From: QQUJ01 sp050287605
Lineage (GTDB): Bacteria > Pseudomonadota > Gammaproteobacteria > QQUJ01
NCBI GenBank assembly: GCA_050287605.1
Contig: JBNKCG010000065.1
Location: 1 to 64,000, forward strand
DNA length: 64,000 bases
Direction: 5' to 3'
Shown here: piece after piece, positions 16,484 to 24,893 of the stretch
How the letters are laid out: every line of letters starts with the position of its first letter
Position numbering within the stretch: the stretch's first letter is position 1
Translations under genes and position numbers: made by a program
The notes under the pieces: generated by a model
Seen by the model: only the letters and a program-made list of their open reading frames with translations
Told to the model about the DNA's origin: nothing
Databases searched by the model: none

Positions 16484-17925
16484 GAATCGGCCGCCTCCCG
16501 CTTCATCTCAATGCGGATCTCGTTGCGACGCGATTCGAGACGGGCGCGGGTGTAGAGATCGAGCTGCGGCGTCTTGAGGGCGAGCTCCAGCTGGCGCAGC
16601 GCCTCGTCGCTCTGTCCCAACAGTTGGTACGCCTCCGCCAGGTAGCCGTGGGCCTCCGCCAGATGCCCGGCGTCGCCACTGGCACGCGCGGCCAACTGGT
16701 ACAGATCGGCGTCGGGCACCTGATCGCGCATGTATTCCTGCAGGTAGTCGCGCGCCTTGGCCGCCCGTCCGGACTGCAGCAATGTGTCGGCGTATCCCAA
16801 CGCCAGCGGGCGATTACCGGGAAACAGGCGCAGCGCATCGGCGTAGATCTTCAGCGCCTGGTCGCGGTGCGACGCTGCGGCCGCCGTCTCCGCCAACAGC
16901 AGCCGGTAGCTCAGCCGGTCGGGATCCTCGCGCTGCAGCGTCTGGGCCATGCGATGCGCCTCGTCGGCGCGCTTGGCGTTAAGCAGTATCAGCGCCATGC
17001 CGTAGCGGGCGGCATCGCGTACCGCGCCCTGGGACTCGCGACTCATCAGCTGAAACCTTTGGTAGGCCGCATCGGGATCGGTGGCTGTATGAGCAATGAT
17101 GCGGGCCTGCGCCAGGTGAAAATCCAACGCCAGTGTTGCCGGTTTGTGCGGCATGGCGGCGGCCCGGTCCCGCGCCTCCGCCAGGCGTTCGGCGGTCACC
17201 GGGTGGGTCAGCAGATAGGTGGGCACCTGCGTGCCCTGGTAGCGGTTGGCGCGCTGCATGCGCTCGAAGAATTCGGGCATGTCGCCCGGGTCGAAGCCGG
17301 CATTGCCCAGGATCTGGATACCGATGCGGTCCGCCTCGCGCTCGTTGTCGCGGGTGAAATTGATCTGGTGTTGCGCCGATCCCGCGGCCACGCCGGCCAT
17401 GGCGGCACCACCCAACTGGGAATCGACTCCGCCCAGCAGTAGCGCCCCGAGCAGTGCGGCGGCCGTCGGCAGGCTCATCTTACTGGCATCCTGATAGGCG
17501 CGCGCGAGATGATTCTGGGTGACGTGGGCAATCTCGTGGGCCAGCACCGCGGCCAGTTCGCCCTCGTCCTGGGCGGCTACGATCAGCCCGGCGTGCACCC
17601 CGATGTAACCGCCCGGCGCGGCAAAGGCGTTGATGCTGGGATCGTTCACCACAAAGAAAGTGAACGGCTGGTCGACGGTATCTGCGCTCGCCACCAGCCG
17701 CGCCCCCACCGCCGCGACGTATTCATTAACCAGGGGGTCGTCCAGCAGCTTGCCCGCGCCCTGCAGGTTGCGCATCAACTCCTTGCCGATTCGCGCCTGT
17801 TCCCGCGGCGACCAGGCGCTGGCGGCGGGATCGCCGATGTCCGGCAACTGCAGATCGGCCGCTGCGGCGGAGACTGCCGTTGCGACCACCAAGGCCGCTG
17901 CCGCAATCTTGAGACCAAGTTTCAC
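16480..17925 (-). CDS. bepA: BepA-like periplasmic M48 metalloprotease with TPR repeats
   Basis: A 481-residue protein with a signal peptide (residues 1-23), an M48 peptidase domain and C-terminal TPR repeats (about 290-480). The zinc motif His-Glu-Ile-Ala-His is at 130-134 and the third ligand region Asn-Glu-Arg-Glu-Ala-Asp lies about 60 residues later. This is the BepA/YfgC layout; E. coli BepA helps assemble or degrade outer-membrane proteins such as LptD. I chose the GTG at 17925 because GAGGAG lies 5 bp upstream and the signal peptide then begins Met-Lys-Leu. A GTG nine codons earlier (17952) is possible. The small zinc-ribbon gene overlaps its stop codon. Confidence 0.9.
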   Translation of the reverse strand: MKLGLKIAAAALVVATAVSAAAADLQLPDIGDPAASAWSPREQARIGKELMRNLQGAGKLLDDPLVNEYVAAVGARLVASADTVDQPFTFFVVNDPSINAFAAPGGYIGVHAGLIVAAQDEGELAAVLAHEIAHVTQNHLARAYQDASKMSLPTAAALLGALLLGGVDSQLGGAAMAGVAAGSAQHQINFTRDNEREADRIGIQILGNAGFDPGDMPEFFERMQRANRYQGTQVPTYLLTHPVTAERLAEARDRAAAMPHKPATLALDFHLAQARIIAHTATDPDAAYQRFQLMSRESQGAVRDAARYGMALILLNAKRADEAHRMAQTLQREDPDRLSYRLLLAETAAAASHRDQALKIYADALRLFPGNRPLALGYADTLLQSGRAAKARDYLQEYMRDQVPDADLYQLAARASGDAGHLAEAHGYLAEAYQLLGQSDEALRQLELALKTPQLDLYTRARLESRRNEIRIEMKREAADS

Positions 17926-18076
17926 GTCCACTCCTCGTTTTGAGACGCCCACAAATACCCTGCACTGGCGATGCCTTTTGACTCTCCCCCGACACCGGTG
18001 TTCCCGGGATGCGTACAGCGCGCCTATCTCCTAATGGTAGGTTTCAGGGTATCTCCTACGGATGCGGACTGGCGGC

Positions 18077-18106
18077 TTGCCTTCACCCTGACCGCTATCA
18101 TATAAG
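18077..18106 (+). promoter_or_regulatory. putative sigma-70 promoter for tusA-dsrE2
   Basis: TTGCCT (18077-18082) and TATAAG (18101-18106) are separated by 18 bp, matching the -35 and -10 consensus at 4 and 5 of 6 positions. The predicted start lies about 45 nt upstream of the tusA ATG, which has a strong GGAGGAG ribosome site. Assigned by eye only. Confidence 0.45.
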
Positions 18107-18157
18107 TGTTAGCTGACATTCTAATAGACTCATCACCACCCAACGGAGGAGTAAATA

Positions 18158-18388
18158 ATGGCTGATTTCGATCAGGAACTCGACGCAACGGGTCTCAACT
18201 GCCCGCTCCCGATCCTGCGCGCCAAGAAATCGCTATCCAGCTTGCAGAGCGGTCAGGTCCTGCGCGTGATCGCCACCGACCCGGGTTCTGTCAAAGATTT
18301 CGACGCCTTTGCCAAGCAGACCGGCAACGAGTTGCTGGATTCCAACGAAGATGGCGGAACCTACTATTTCCGGATTCGCAAGGCCTGA
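18158..18388 (+). CDS. tusA: sulfur carrier protein TusA
   Basis: A 76-residue SirA/TusA-family protein. The N-terminal Cys-Pro-Leu-Pro at 15-18 contains the persulfide-carrying Cys15. The rest follows the family, with Gly-Gln-Val-Leu-Arg-Val and Thr-Asp-Pro-Gly-Ser. TusA accepts sulfur from cysteine desulfurases or rhodaneses and passes it to tRNA thiolation (2-thiouridine), molybdenum cofactor or, in sulfur oxidisers, the Dsr/sHdr pathways. GGAGGAG precedes the ATG. The dsrE2 gene follows 165 bp downstream; the tusA-dsrE2 pair is typical of sulfur-oxidising bacteria, where a rhodanese gene often precedes it. None is seen here. Confidence 0.95.
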   Translation: MADFDQELDATGLNCPLPILRAKKSLSSLQSGQVLRVIATDPGSVKDFDAFAKQTGNELLDSNEDGGTYYFRIRKA

Positions 18389-18553
18389 GCACCGTACCGG
18401 TCTCGACCGCGCCGATCCGACACTAGCGATTCACGGTTCGTATCACCGTAGCCGCGGTGAGTTGCCCCGGCCACCCCACTCGCGTGATATGTGGCATAGC
18501 GGACACCGACGCCTGCGGCACCATGACGTCCCGTTGAACGGGAGATAGATTTT

Positions 18554-19036
18554 ATGTCCGATCAAAAACGCTTGGCGATTATCGCCACCAAAGGGTCCCT
18601 GGACTGGGCTTATCCGCCCTTCATCCTGTCGACCACCGCCGCCGCACTGGGCTACGACACCAGCATCTTTTTCACCTTCTACGGCCTGCAGCTGCTGAAG
18701 AAAGAGATGAACCTGCAGGTCACCCCGCTGGGCAATCCCGCCATGCCCATGCCCATGGGCATGGACAAGTGGTTCCCCGTGCTGGGCACCGCGCTGCCGG
18801 GCATGCAGTCGGTGATGAGCATGATGATGAAGCAGAAGATGAAAGCCAAGGGCGTGGCGAGCATCAACGAGCTGCGCGACCTGGCGCTGGAAGCCGACGT
18901 GAAGATGATCGCCTGCCAGATGACGGTCGACCTCTTCGACTTCAAGCACGACGACCTCATCGACGGCATCGAGTACGGCGGCGCTGCCACCTTCTTCGAG
19001 TTCGCCGGCGAATCCGACGTCTGTCTGTTCGTCTAG
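18554..19036 (+). CDS. dsrE2: DsrE2-like sulfur transfer protein (DsrE/DsrF/DrsH family)
   Basis: A 160-residue DsrE-superfamily protein. The conserved cysteine is Cys121 in Met-Ile-Ala-Cys-Gln-Met-Thr-Val-Asp, the probable sulfur-binding residue. A Met/Pro-rich segment (about 63-72) and a hydrophobic Gly/Met stretch (about 76-95) are typical of DsrE2, which is membrane-associated in sulfur oxidisers. It probably exchanges sulfur with TusA. It is 165 bp after tusA with no terminator between, and is followed by a strong bidirectional terminator, so the two genes likely form one transcript. Confidence 0.87.
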   Translation: MSDQKRLAIIATKGSLDWAYPPFILSTTAAALGYDTSIFFTFYGLQLLKKEMNLQVTPLGNPAMPMPMGMDKWFPVLGTALPGMQSVMSMMMKQKMKAKGVASINELRDLALEADVKMIACQMTVDLFDFKHDDLIDGIEYGGAATFFEFAGESDVCLFV

Positions 19037-19051
19037 CTTAAGCGGCATCGC

Positions 19052-19085
19052 AAACGGTGAAGGGCGACCGCCCTTCACCGTTTTT
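19052..19085. terminator. bidirectional terminator between dsrE2 and phoU
   Basis: An 11-bp stem (19055-19065 with 19070-19080, 4-nt loop) extended by AAA/TTT pairs and followed by T5 (19081-19085). It sits between the converging dsrE2 and phoU genes and should stop transcripts from dsrE2. The A-run on the left makes it usable from the other side. Confidence 0.9.
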
Positions 19086-19114
19086 CGTTTGTGCCGGGAC
19101 ATGCTCCCGTCCGA

Positions 19115-19843
19115 CTAGTCGGCGGCGTCCGTATCGAGGCTGTAGGGGCTGACGTAGCGCACGTCCCTGCCCTGGACCTGGTAGATGACGTGCTCGGCAA
19201 TGTTCTTGGCGTGATCACCGATGCGTTCCAGGCCCTTGACCGCAATGGTGACCTCAATGGTGTGGCTCATGTTGCGCGGGTCTTCCATGATGTAGGTGGC
19301 CAAGCGGCGCAACGCGGCGTGAAACTCATCGTTGAGCTCGGCATCGAACTTGGCCACCTCCACGGCCTTGTGCACGTCCTGGTCGCGCAGCGCCGCCAAC
19401 CCACCGCGCAGCATGGCGCAGGCAATAGTGGCCATGGACGAGACGTCATGCAGCAACTTCGGATTAGGCGGCGTGTCACCTCGACCGTAGAACTTGATCG
19501 CCACCCGTGCCAGCTTCTTGGTTTCGTCACCGATACGTTCCAGGTCGGTGACGCTCTTGGCCAGCGACATGACGGTACGCAGATCGCTGGCAACCGGTTG
19601 GCGCAGCGCCAGAATGCGCGTGCACTCCTCGTCGCACTTGACGTCAAAGCCGTTGACCACCTGATCGCGACGCACCACCTCGCGCGCCGCCTCGGCGTCC
19701 TCTTCCTGCAACGCCTTCACCGCCCGCTCGATCTGGGCTACGACATAGTTCCCCATGTCCAGCACCAGGGCGCGCAAGTTGGCGAGATCGGCGTCGAAAC
19801 GCGCGACGGTATGTCGCGGGTCGCCGTTGTTGGACATCACCAC
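19115..19843 (-). CDS. phoU: phosphate uptake regulator PhoU
   Basis: A 242-residue all-helical protein with two PhoU repeats. Each contains the metal-binding Glu-Arg-Ile-Gly-Asp motif (Asp-Leu-Glu-Arg-Ile-Gly-Asp-Glu in the first, Gly-Leu-Glu-Arg-Ile-Gly-Asp-His-Ala-Lys-Asn in the second). PhoU links the PstSCAB transporter to the PhoR sensor and keeps the Pho regulon off when phosphate is plentiful. The start is ambiguous: GTG 19843 has GAGG at good spacing, while an ATG lies two codons later at 19837. It is the last gene of pstSCAB-phoU. Confidence 0.96.
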   Translation of the reverse strand: MVMSNNGDPRHTVARFDADLANLRALVLDMGNYVVAQIERAVKALQEEDAEAAREVVRRDQVVNGFDVKCDEECTRILALRQPVASDLRTVMSLAKSVTDLERIGDETKKLARVAIKFYGRGDTPPNPKLLHDVSSMATIACAMLRGGLAALRDQDVHKAVEVAKFDAELNDEFHAALRRLATYIMEDPRNMSHTIEVTIAVKGLERIGDHAKNIAEHVIYQVQGRDVRYVSPYSLDTDAAD

Positions 19844-19865
19844 TGGTCAACCTCGCGCGCGGGTT

Positions 19866-20771
19866 TCAGCCGAAGCGACCGGTGATGTAGTCCTCGGTCA
19901 GCGGATGGACGGGGGTGGTGAAAATCTGGGTGGTCTCCCCCACCTCGATCAGATCGCCAAGGTGAAAGTAAGCGGTGCGCTGGGATACGCGCGCCGCCTG
20001 CTGCATGGAATGGGTGACGATGGCAATGCAGAAATTCTCGCGCAGTTCGTCGATCAGCTCCTCGATCTTGGCGGTGGCGATGGGGTCGAGGGCCGAGCAC
20101 GGCTCGTCCATCAGGATCACCTCGGGGCTCACGGCGATGGCGCGCGCAATACACAGGCGCTGCTGCTGGCCGCCGGAGAGTCCGGTGCCGGGTTGATCCA
20201 ATCGGTCTTTGACCTCGTCCCACAGACCGGCGCGCTCCAGCGCCGTCTGCACGATCTCATCGAGTTCGGTCTTGTTGGCCGAGAGGCCGTGGATGCGCGC
20301 GCCGTAGGCGACGTTCTCGTAGATACTCTTGGGGAACGGATTGGCCTTTTGGAACACCATGCCCACGCGCGCCCTGAGCGGGACCACATCGAGCTTCGGA
20401 TCGTAGATATCGCGCCCGTCGAGGGTGATCTCCCCCGTGACCCGGCAGGTGTCGATGGTGTCGTTCATGCGATTGAGGCAGCGCAGGAAGGTCGACTTGC
20501 CGCAGCCCGAAGGGCCGATCATGGCGATCACTTCGTTGGCGGCGAGATCGAGGTTGATGTCTTTGATGGCGTGCTTGTCGCCGTAGAAAACGTTGACGTT
20601 GCGTGCCGCCATGCGCGGATCGTCGACGAACTGTGCGCCGACAGTACGGCGGTCCTCACGCGCCGGACGCTCCGACTCTTCGCGCCGCACGGCATGCTGC
20701 GTGGCATTCAGATCGTTCATCGCCCTCGCCTGTTGAATCGTTTCGCTGTTCATCGGGGTCGCTTCCATCAT
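19866..20771 (-). CDS. pstB: phosphate ABC transporter ATPase PstB
   Basis: A 301-residue ABC ATPase. Walker A Gly-Pro-Ser-Gly-Cys-Gly-Lys-Ser-Thr is at 86-94, with the signature Leu-Ser-Gly-Gly-Gln-Gln-Gln-Arg and Walker B Leu-Met-Asp-Glu-Pro. An N-terminal extension of roughly 50 polar residues precedes the ATPase domain, longer than in E. coli PstB (257). The ATG at 20771 has GAGG 5 bp upstream. A more distal GTG at 20804 would overlap pstA. It powers phosphate import through PstCA, and phoU follows after about 22 bp. Confidence 0.96.
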   Translation of the reverse strand: MMEATPMNSETIQQARAMNDLNATQHAVRREESERPAREDRRTVGAQFVDDPRMAARNVNVFYGDKHAIKDINLDLAANEVIAMIGPSGCGKSTFLRCLNRMNDTIDTCRVTGEITLDGRDIYDPKLDVVPLRARVGMVFQKANPFPKSIYENVAYGARIHGLSANKTELDEIVQTALERAGLWDEVKDRLDQPGTGLSGGQQQRLCIARAIAVSPEVILMDEPCSALDPIATAKIEELIDELRENFCIAIVTHSMQQAARVSQRTAYFHLGDLIEVGETTQIFTTPVHPLTEDYITGRFG

Positions 20772-20797
20772 TCTAACCTCGTTGCCCAAAGCGGTGA

Positions 20798-22117
20798 CTA
20801 CCACCGCCGCTCAAAGCGCTTGCGCAATAAAACGGCAATGGCGTTCATCGCGATCAGGAATCCCAGCAGCACGATAATGGCCGCCGAGGTTCTCTCCACG
20901 AATGCCCGCTCCGGACTGTCCGCCCAGAGATAGATCTGCACCGGCAACACCGTGGCGGGATCCAACGGACCGCCGGGAATATCGACGATGAAGGCCACCA
21001 TACCGATCATCAGCAGCGGTGCTGTCTCCCCCAATGCCTGCGCCATCCCGATGATGGTACCGGTCAGCATTCCGGGCATGGCCAGCGGTAGCACATGATC
21101 GGTGATCGCCTGCAGTTTGGAAGCACCGATGCCCAGTGCTGCGTCGCGAATCGAGGGCGGAACCGACTTGAGCGCCGCACGGCCGGCGATGATGATGGTG
21201 GGCAAGGTCATCAGTGTCAGCACCAGCCCGCCCACCAGCGGCGCCGAACGCGGCATGTTGAAAAAGTTGATGAACACCGCCAATCCCAACAGACCGAACA
21301 CGATGGAGGGCACGGCAGCCAGATTGTTGATGTTGACTTCGATGAAATCGGTCCAGCGGTTGCGCGGCGCAAACTCCTCCAGGTAGACGGCGGTGGCCAC
21401 ACCCATGGGAAACGACAGCGACAACGTCACCAGCAGCGTGAAAAACGATCCCACCGCCGCGCCCCAGATACCAGCCTGTTCCGGCTCGCGCGAGTCGCCT
21501 GCGGTGAAGAACGTAGTGTTGAATCGCCGCTCGATGCGCCCCTCGCCGGCCAGCTTGTCCACCCAGGCGATCTGGTTGTCCTTGATGCGACGTTCGCTCT
21601 CCGGAACGTCGCGCGGGTAGCGCCCCTTGACGAACATATCGATGTCGTCGTCCGCCTTGACCCACAGTTTCAACGTCGTTCCGATCAACGCCGGATCGGT
21701 CGCGACGCTGTCGCGCAGTTGGTACGCCGCGCTCGAGCTGACCAGCCCGTACAGCACCTTCAGCGCCCGGCGCCCCTTGACGTCGGGGAATTCGTCTCGC
21801 AACGCCTGCTTGACCACCGCCTGAAAGTTGGCGCCGGCGATCTGTTTGGCGTCGGTGGGATCGGTGATACCCAGCGTGTCGGCGTCCAGACGGACATTGA
21901 GTTCGACGTAGGTCTGGATGAAAGCGGTGTAGCCGTTGCCGATGATGCTGACGAACAGGATCGAGAGGAACGTCAGTCCCAAGACGATCGCGCTCACACC
22001 GTAGGTGCGAAAGCGCCGTTCGGCGCGATAGCGACGCTTGAGCCCCCGCTCGAGGCGGGCGCGCGCCTCTTCGGGCGACAACAGGCCGCCGACACCGGTA
22101 CTGGATACGCTATTCAT
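20798..22117 (-). CDS. pstA: phosphate ABC transporter permease PstA (long form)
   Basis: A 439-residue permease. The C-terminal half (about 215-435) is the BPD_transp_1 domain with the cytoplasmic coupling loop Glu-Ala-x3-Gly variant (Asp-Ala-Ala-Leu-Gly-Ile-Gly-Ala-Ser) and several membrane helices. The N-terminal 200 residues hold one membrane segment (about 41-63) and a large soluble domain of the DUF3333 type, found in long PstA proteins of many proteobacteria; E. coli PstA is only 296. The start overlaps the end of pstC by 8 bp, indicating coupled translation. Confidence 0.94.
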   Translation of the reverse strand: MNSVSSTGVGGLLSPEEARARLERGLKRRYRAERRFRTYGVSAIVLGLTFLSILFVSIIGNGYTAFIQTYVELNVRLDADTLGITDPTDAKQIAGANFQAVVKQALRDEFPDVKGRRALKVLYGLVSSSAAYQLRDSVATDPALIGTTLKLWVKADDDIDMFVKGRYPRDVPESERRIKDNQIAWVDKLAGEGRIERRFNTTFFTAGDSREPEQAGIWGAAVGSFFTLLVTLSLSFPMGVATAVYLEEFAPRNRWTDFIEVNINNLAAVPSIVFGLLGLAVFINFFNMPRSAPLVGGLVLTLMTLPTIIIAGRAALKSVPPSIRDAALGIGASKLQAITDHVLPLAMPGMLTGTIIGMAQALGETAPLLMIGMVAFIVDIPGGPLDPATVLPVQIYLWADSPERAFVERTSAAIIVLLGFLIAMNAIAVLLRKRFERRW

Positions 22118-23498
22118 ACTGTTCCCGATACTTACGCACCACCTGCTGCGCGACGACGTTGAGAATCAGCGTCACGACAAACAGCACTAGCCCCAGCGCA
22201 AACGCGGCCAGGGTCTTGGGACTGTCGAATTCCTGATCGCCGACCAGCAGCGTGACGATCTGCACCGTGATGGTGGTGACCGCCTCCAGGGGATTGCCGG
22301 TGAGATTGGCGGACAGGCCGGCGGCCATCACCACGATCATGGTCTCGCCAATGGCGCGCGAGACGGCCAGCAGAATGCCACCCACGATGCCCGGCAGCGC
22401 TGCCGGAATGACGACCTGGCGGATGGTCTCGGAACGCGTCGCACCCAGACCGTAGGAGCCGTCGCGCAGCGACTGGGGCACGGCGTTGATGACGTCATCG
22501 GACAGCGAGGAGACGAAGGGAATGATCATGATGCCCATCACCAGACCTGCCGCGAGGGCGCTTTCCGACGACACGTCCAGCCCCATCAGGCTGCCGCTGT
22601 CGCGCAGGAAAGGGGCGACGGTCAGCGCGGCGAAAAAACCGTAGACCACCGTCGGAATACCGGCCAGGATCTCCAGCGCCGGCTTGGCCAGGGCACGCAC
22701 CCGGCGACTGGCGTACTCGGACAGATAGATGGCCGACATCAGCCCCACCGGCACCGCCACCAGCATAGCGATGCCGGAGATCATGAAGGTGCCCGCGAAC
22801 AGCGGCACCGCCCCAAAGCTGCCGCTGGCGCCCACCTGGTCGGCGCGGATGGCAGTCTGCGGGCTCCACTCCAGTCCGAACAGAAAATCGAAAAACGGCA
22901 CCTTGTGGAAGAACTGCAGGGATTCGAACAGCACCGAGAGCACGATACCCACGGTGGTGAAGATCGCGATGGTGGAGCTGGCGATCAGAAACACCTTGAT
23001 GATGGACTCCACCCGGTTGCGCGCCCGCATCTCGGGTGAGATCCAGCGCCAGGTAAGCGCCGCGCCCAGGATGCCGAGTACCAGAACCACCACGGTCATG
23101 GCCGCCTGGCTGATGGCTTTGAGGTGCAGGTAGTGGTCCCCGGCGGCACGCATAGTGGCGTCCACCTCGCGCGAGACGATGTTGCCGCTCACCAGATTGC
23201 GGATGTCGTTGACCACCAAGCCGAGCCGATCGGAGGGGAGATTGCGCAGCTCCGGCGGCAGTTGGTTGACCACCAGATGGGTGATCAAGGCCGGTTCGAA
23301 GGCCACCCACAAGCCCACCACCAACAAAGCGGGGATGCCACACCACATCGCCGTCAGCAGGCCGTAGTAGCCGGGCAGCGAGTGCAGGTGCCGGACGCCA
23401 CCGGCTCGGCGCGCAACGCCCAGGGAGCGCTGCCGCCCGAAGAAAAATCCGGCAACGGTGAGCAGCGTGATGACGATGATCAGGGTCGAGGTCGGCAT
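22110..23498 (-). CDS. pstC: phosphate ABC transporter permease PstC (long form)
   Basis: A 462-residue permease. It has two N-terminal hydrophobic segments (about 2-20 and 45-65) separated from the C-terminal permease domain (about 220-455). That domain carries the coupling loop Gly-Leu-Gly-Ala-Thr-Arg-Ser-Glu-Thr. A soluble insert of about 70-150 residues lies between them, as in the long PstC forms that accompany long PstA. The ATG at 23498 begins directly before the first membrane helix and is preferred over earlier in-frame codons that encode a Pro-rich, non-conserved stretch. It forms the membrane channel with PstA. Confidence 0.93.
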   Translation of the reverse strand: MPTSTLIIVITLLTVAGFFFGRQRSLGVARRAGGVRHLHSLPGYYGLLTAMWCGIPALLVVGLWVAFEPALITHLVVNQLPPELRNLPSDRLGLVVNDIRNLVSGNIVSREVDATMRAAGDHYLHLKAISQAAMTVVVLVLGILGAALTWRWISPEMRARNRVESIIKVFLIASSTIAIFTTVGIVLSVLFESLQFFHKVPFFDFLFGLEWSPQTAIRADQVGASGSFGAVPLFAGTFMISGIAMLVAVPVGLMSAIYLSEYASRRVRALAKPALEILAGIPTVVYGFFAALTVAPFLRDSGSLMGLDVSSESALAAGLVMGIMIIPFVSSLSDDVINAVPQSLRDGSYGLGATRSETIRQVVIPAALPGIVGGILLAVSRAIGETMIVVMAAGLSANLTGNPLEAVTTITVQIVTLLVGDQEFDSPKTLAAFALGLVLFVVTLILNVVAQQVVRKYREQYE

Positions 23499-23633
23499 GG
23501 CGTGTCGCTGGGATTCTATCCGATTTGGCGGCGGCGAATGACCGGTGTCGGAAATGGAAGGGGGCGGCGGCACACCGGGCACCGCCGCCCCGAATCCAGG
23601 ATCAGGTGAATCCCTTCACCCCGAAACGATCCA

Positions 23634-24680
23634 CTACATCTTCAACTCGGCCAGGCTCTTGGCGTCTTTGCTGAACTTGGCGCGCTCGGCATCGGGCATG
23701 GGAATCATACCCTTGTCGGCCAGATAGCCCTCGGTGCCCCAGGCCTTCTCGCTGGTGAATTCGGCCAGGTACTCCTTGATGCCGGGGATCACGCCCACGT
23801 GGGCCTTCTTGACGTAGAAGAACAGCGGGCGGGAGACCGGGTACTCGCCGCTGGCGATCTTCTCGAACTCGGGCGCCACGCCGTCGACCAGCGAACCCTG
23901 GATCTTGTCGGCGTTCTGGTCGAGGAAGCTGAAGCCGAAGATACCCAGGGCATCCTTGTTGGCTTCCAGTTTCTGCACGATCAGGTTGTCGTTCTCGCCG
24001 GCCTCGATGTAGGCGCCGTCTTCGCGAATGGTCTGGCAGGCCGCTTTGAAAGCCTTCTTGTCGCTCTTCTTCATCGCCTTGATGAAGCCGAACTCGACGC
24101 AACCTTCGTCCATGACCAGCTCGACGAACGCGTCACGCGTGCCGGAGGTGGGAGGCGGACCCAGCACCTCGATCTTGGTGTCGGGCAGGCTGGCGTTGAC
24201 CTGCTTCCAGGTCTGATAGGGATTGGCCACCAGCTTCTCGCCACCCTTGGGATCCGGCACGTCCTTGGCCAGGGCCAGGTAGAGGTCCTTGCGGGTCAGC
24301 TTGAAGCGCGGCGCCTGCTTGGAGTTGGCGACGGTGATGCCGTCGTAGCCGATCTTGACCTCGAGGATGTCGGTGACGCCGTTCTTCTTGCAGGTCTCGT
24401 ATTCGGACTTCTTGATACGGCGCGAGGCATTGGTGATGTCGGGATGCTCGACGCCCACGCCCTGGCAGAACAGCTTGAGGCCGCCACCGGAACCGGTGGA
24501 TTCGATCTTGGGGGTCTTGAAGCTGGTGGTCTTGCCGAACTGTTCGGCCACCACGGTGGCGAACGGATACACCGTCGAGGAGCCGACGATACTGATGTAA
24601 TCGCGGGCGCTGGCGGCCTGCGACAGGCCCAGGGCGGCCGTTGCCGCCAGGGCTGCGATGACTTGACGTTTGTTGATCAC
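23634..24680 (-). CDS. pstS: phosphate-binding protein PstS
   Basis: A 348-residue periplasmic binding protein with a signal peptide ending near Ala-Ser-Ala (about 23-25). The phosphate site motifs Ser-Ser-Thr-Val-Tyr-Pro-Phe near residue 34 and Ser-Thr-Gly-Ser-Gly-Gly-Gly near residue 61 are seen, and Ser-Gly-Thr-Arg-Asp appears later. It captures phosphate for PstCAB. The ATG follows GGAGG at a spacing of about 8. A candidate PHO box with a well-spaced -10 lies 120-150 bp upstream. About 135 bp separate it from pstC, with no hairpin recognised. Confidence 0.96.
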   Translation of the reverse strand: MINKRQVIAALAATAALGLSQAASARDYISIVGSSTVYPFATVVAEQFGKTTSFKTPKIESTGSGGGLKLFCQGVGVEHPDITNASRRIKKSEYETCKKNGVTDILEVKIGYDGITVANSKQAPRFKLTRKDLYLALAKDVPDPKGGEKLVANPYQTWKQVNASLPDTKIEVLGPPPTSGTRDAFVELVMDEGCVEFGFIKAMKKSDKKAFKAACQTIREDGAYIEAGENDNLIVQKLEANKDALGIFGFSFLDQNADKIQGSLVDGVAPEFEKIASGEYPVSRPLFFYVKKAHVGVIPGIKEYLAEFTSEKAWGTEGYLADKGMIPMPDAERAKFSKDAKSLAELKM

Positions 24681-24797
24681 AGGGAACCTCCAAATGGGAC
24701 TCTGGATTTAGTAGGCAGCGTGCCTCTCAAACTCCTCACCACTTCCAGACAGCGTGGTGGAGCTACAGCGGACCGGGGGTGCCGGTCGACGGGGCGC

Positions 24798-24831
24798 ATT
24801 GTGCTGCGGTTTTGTTACAAACGTGTGAACA
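24798..24831 (-). promoter_or_regulatory. candidate PHO box and -10 element for pstS
   Basis: On the minus strand an 18-mer (24814-24831) made of two direct half-sites 11 bp apart (TGTTCAC and TTGTAAC) resembles the PhoB half-site CTGTCAT/C. It is followed by exactly 10 bp and then CACAAT (24798-24803) as a -10. This matches the geometry of PhoB-activated promoters, where the box replaces the -35. It lies between hisC and pstS, reading toward pstS. Individual half-site matches are partial. Confidence 0.5.
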
Positions 24832-24893
24832 CGGCACCAAGGAGGAACGACAGTGCAGGAACAGGGTTGGGAAAACCCTAAAAAGACAAGAGA

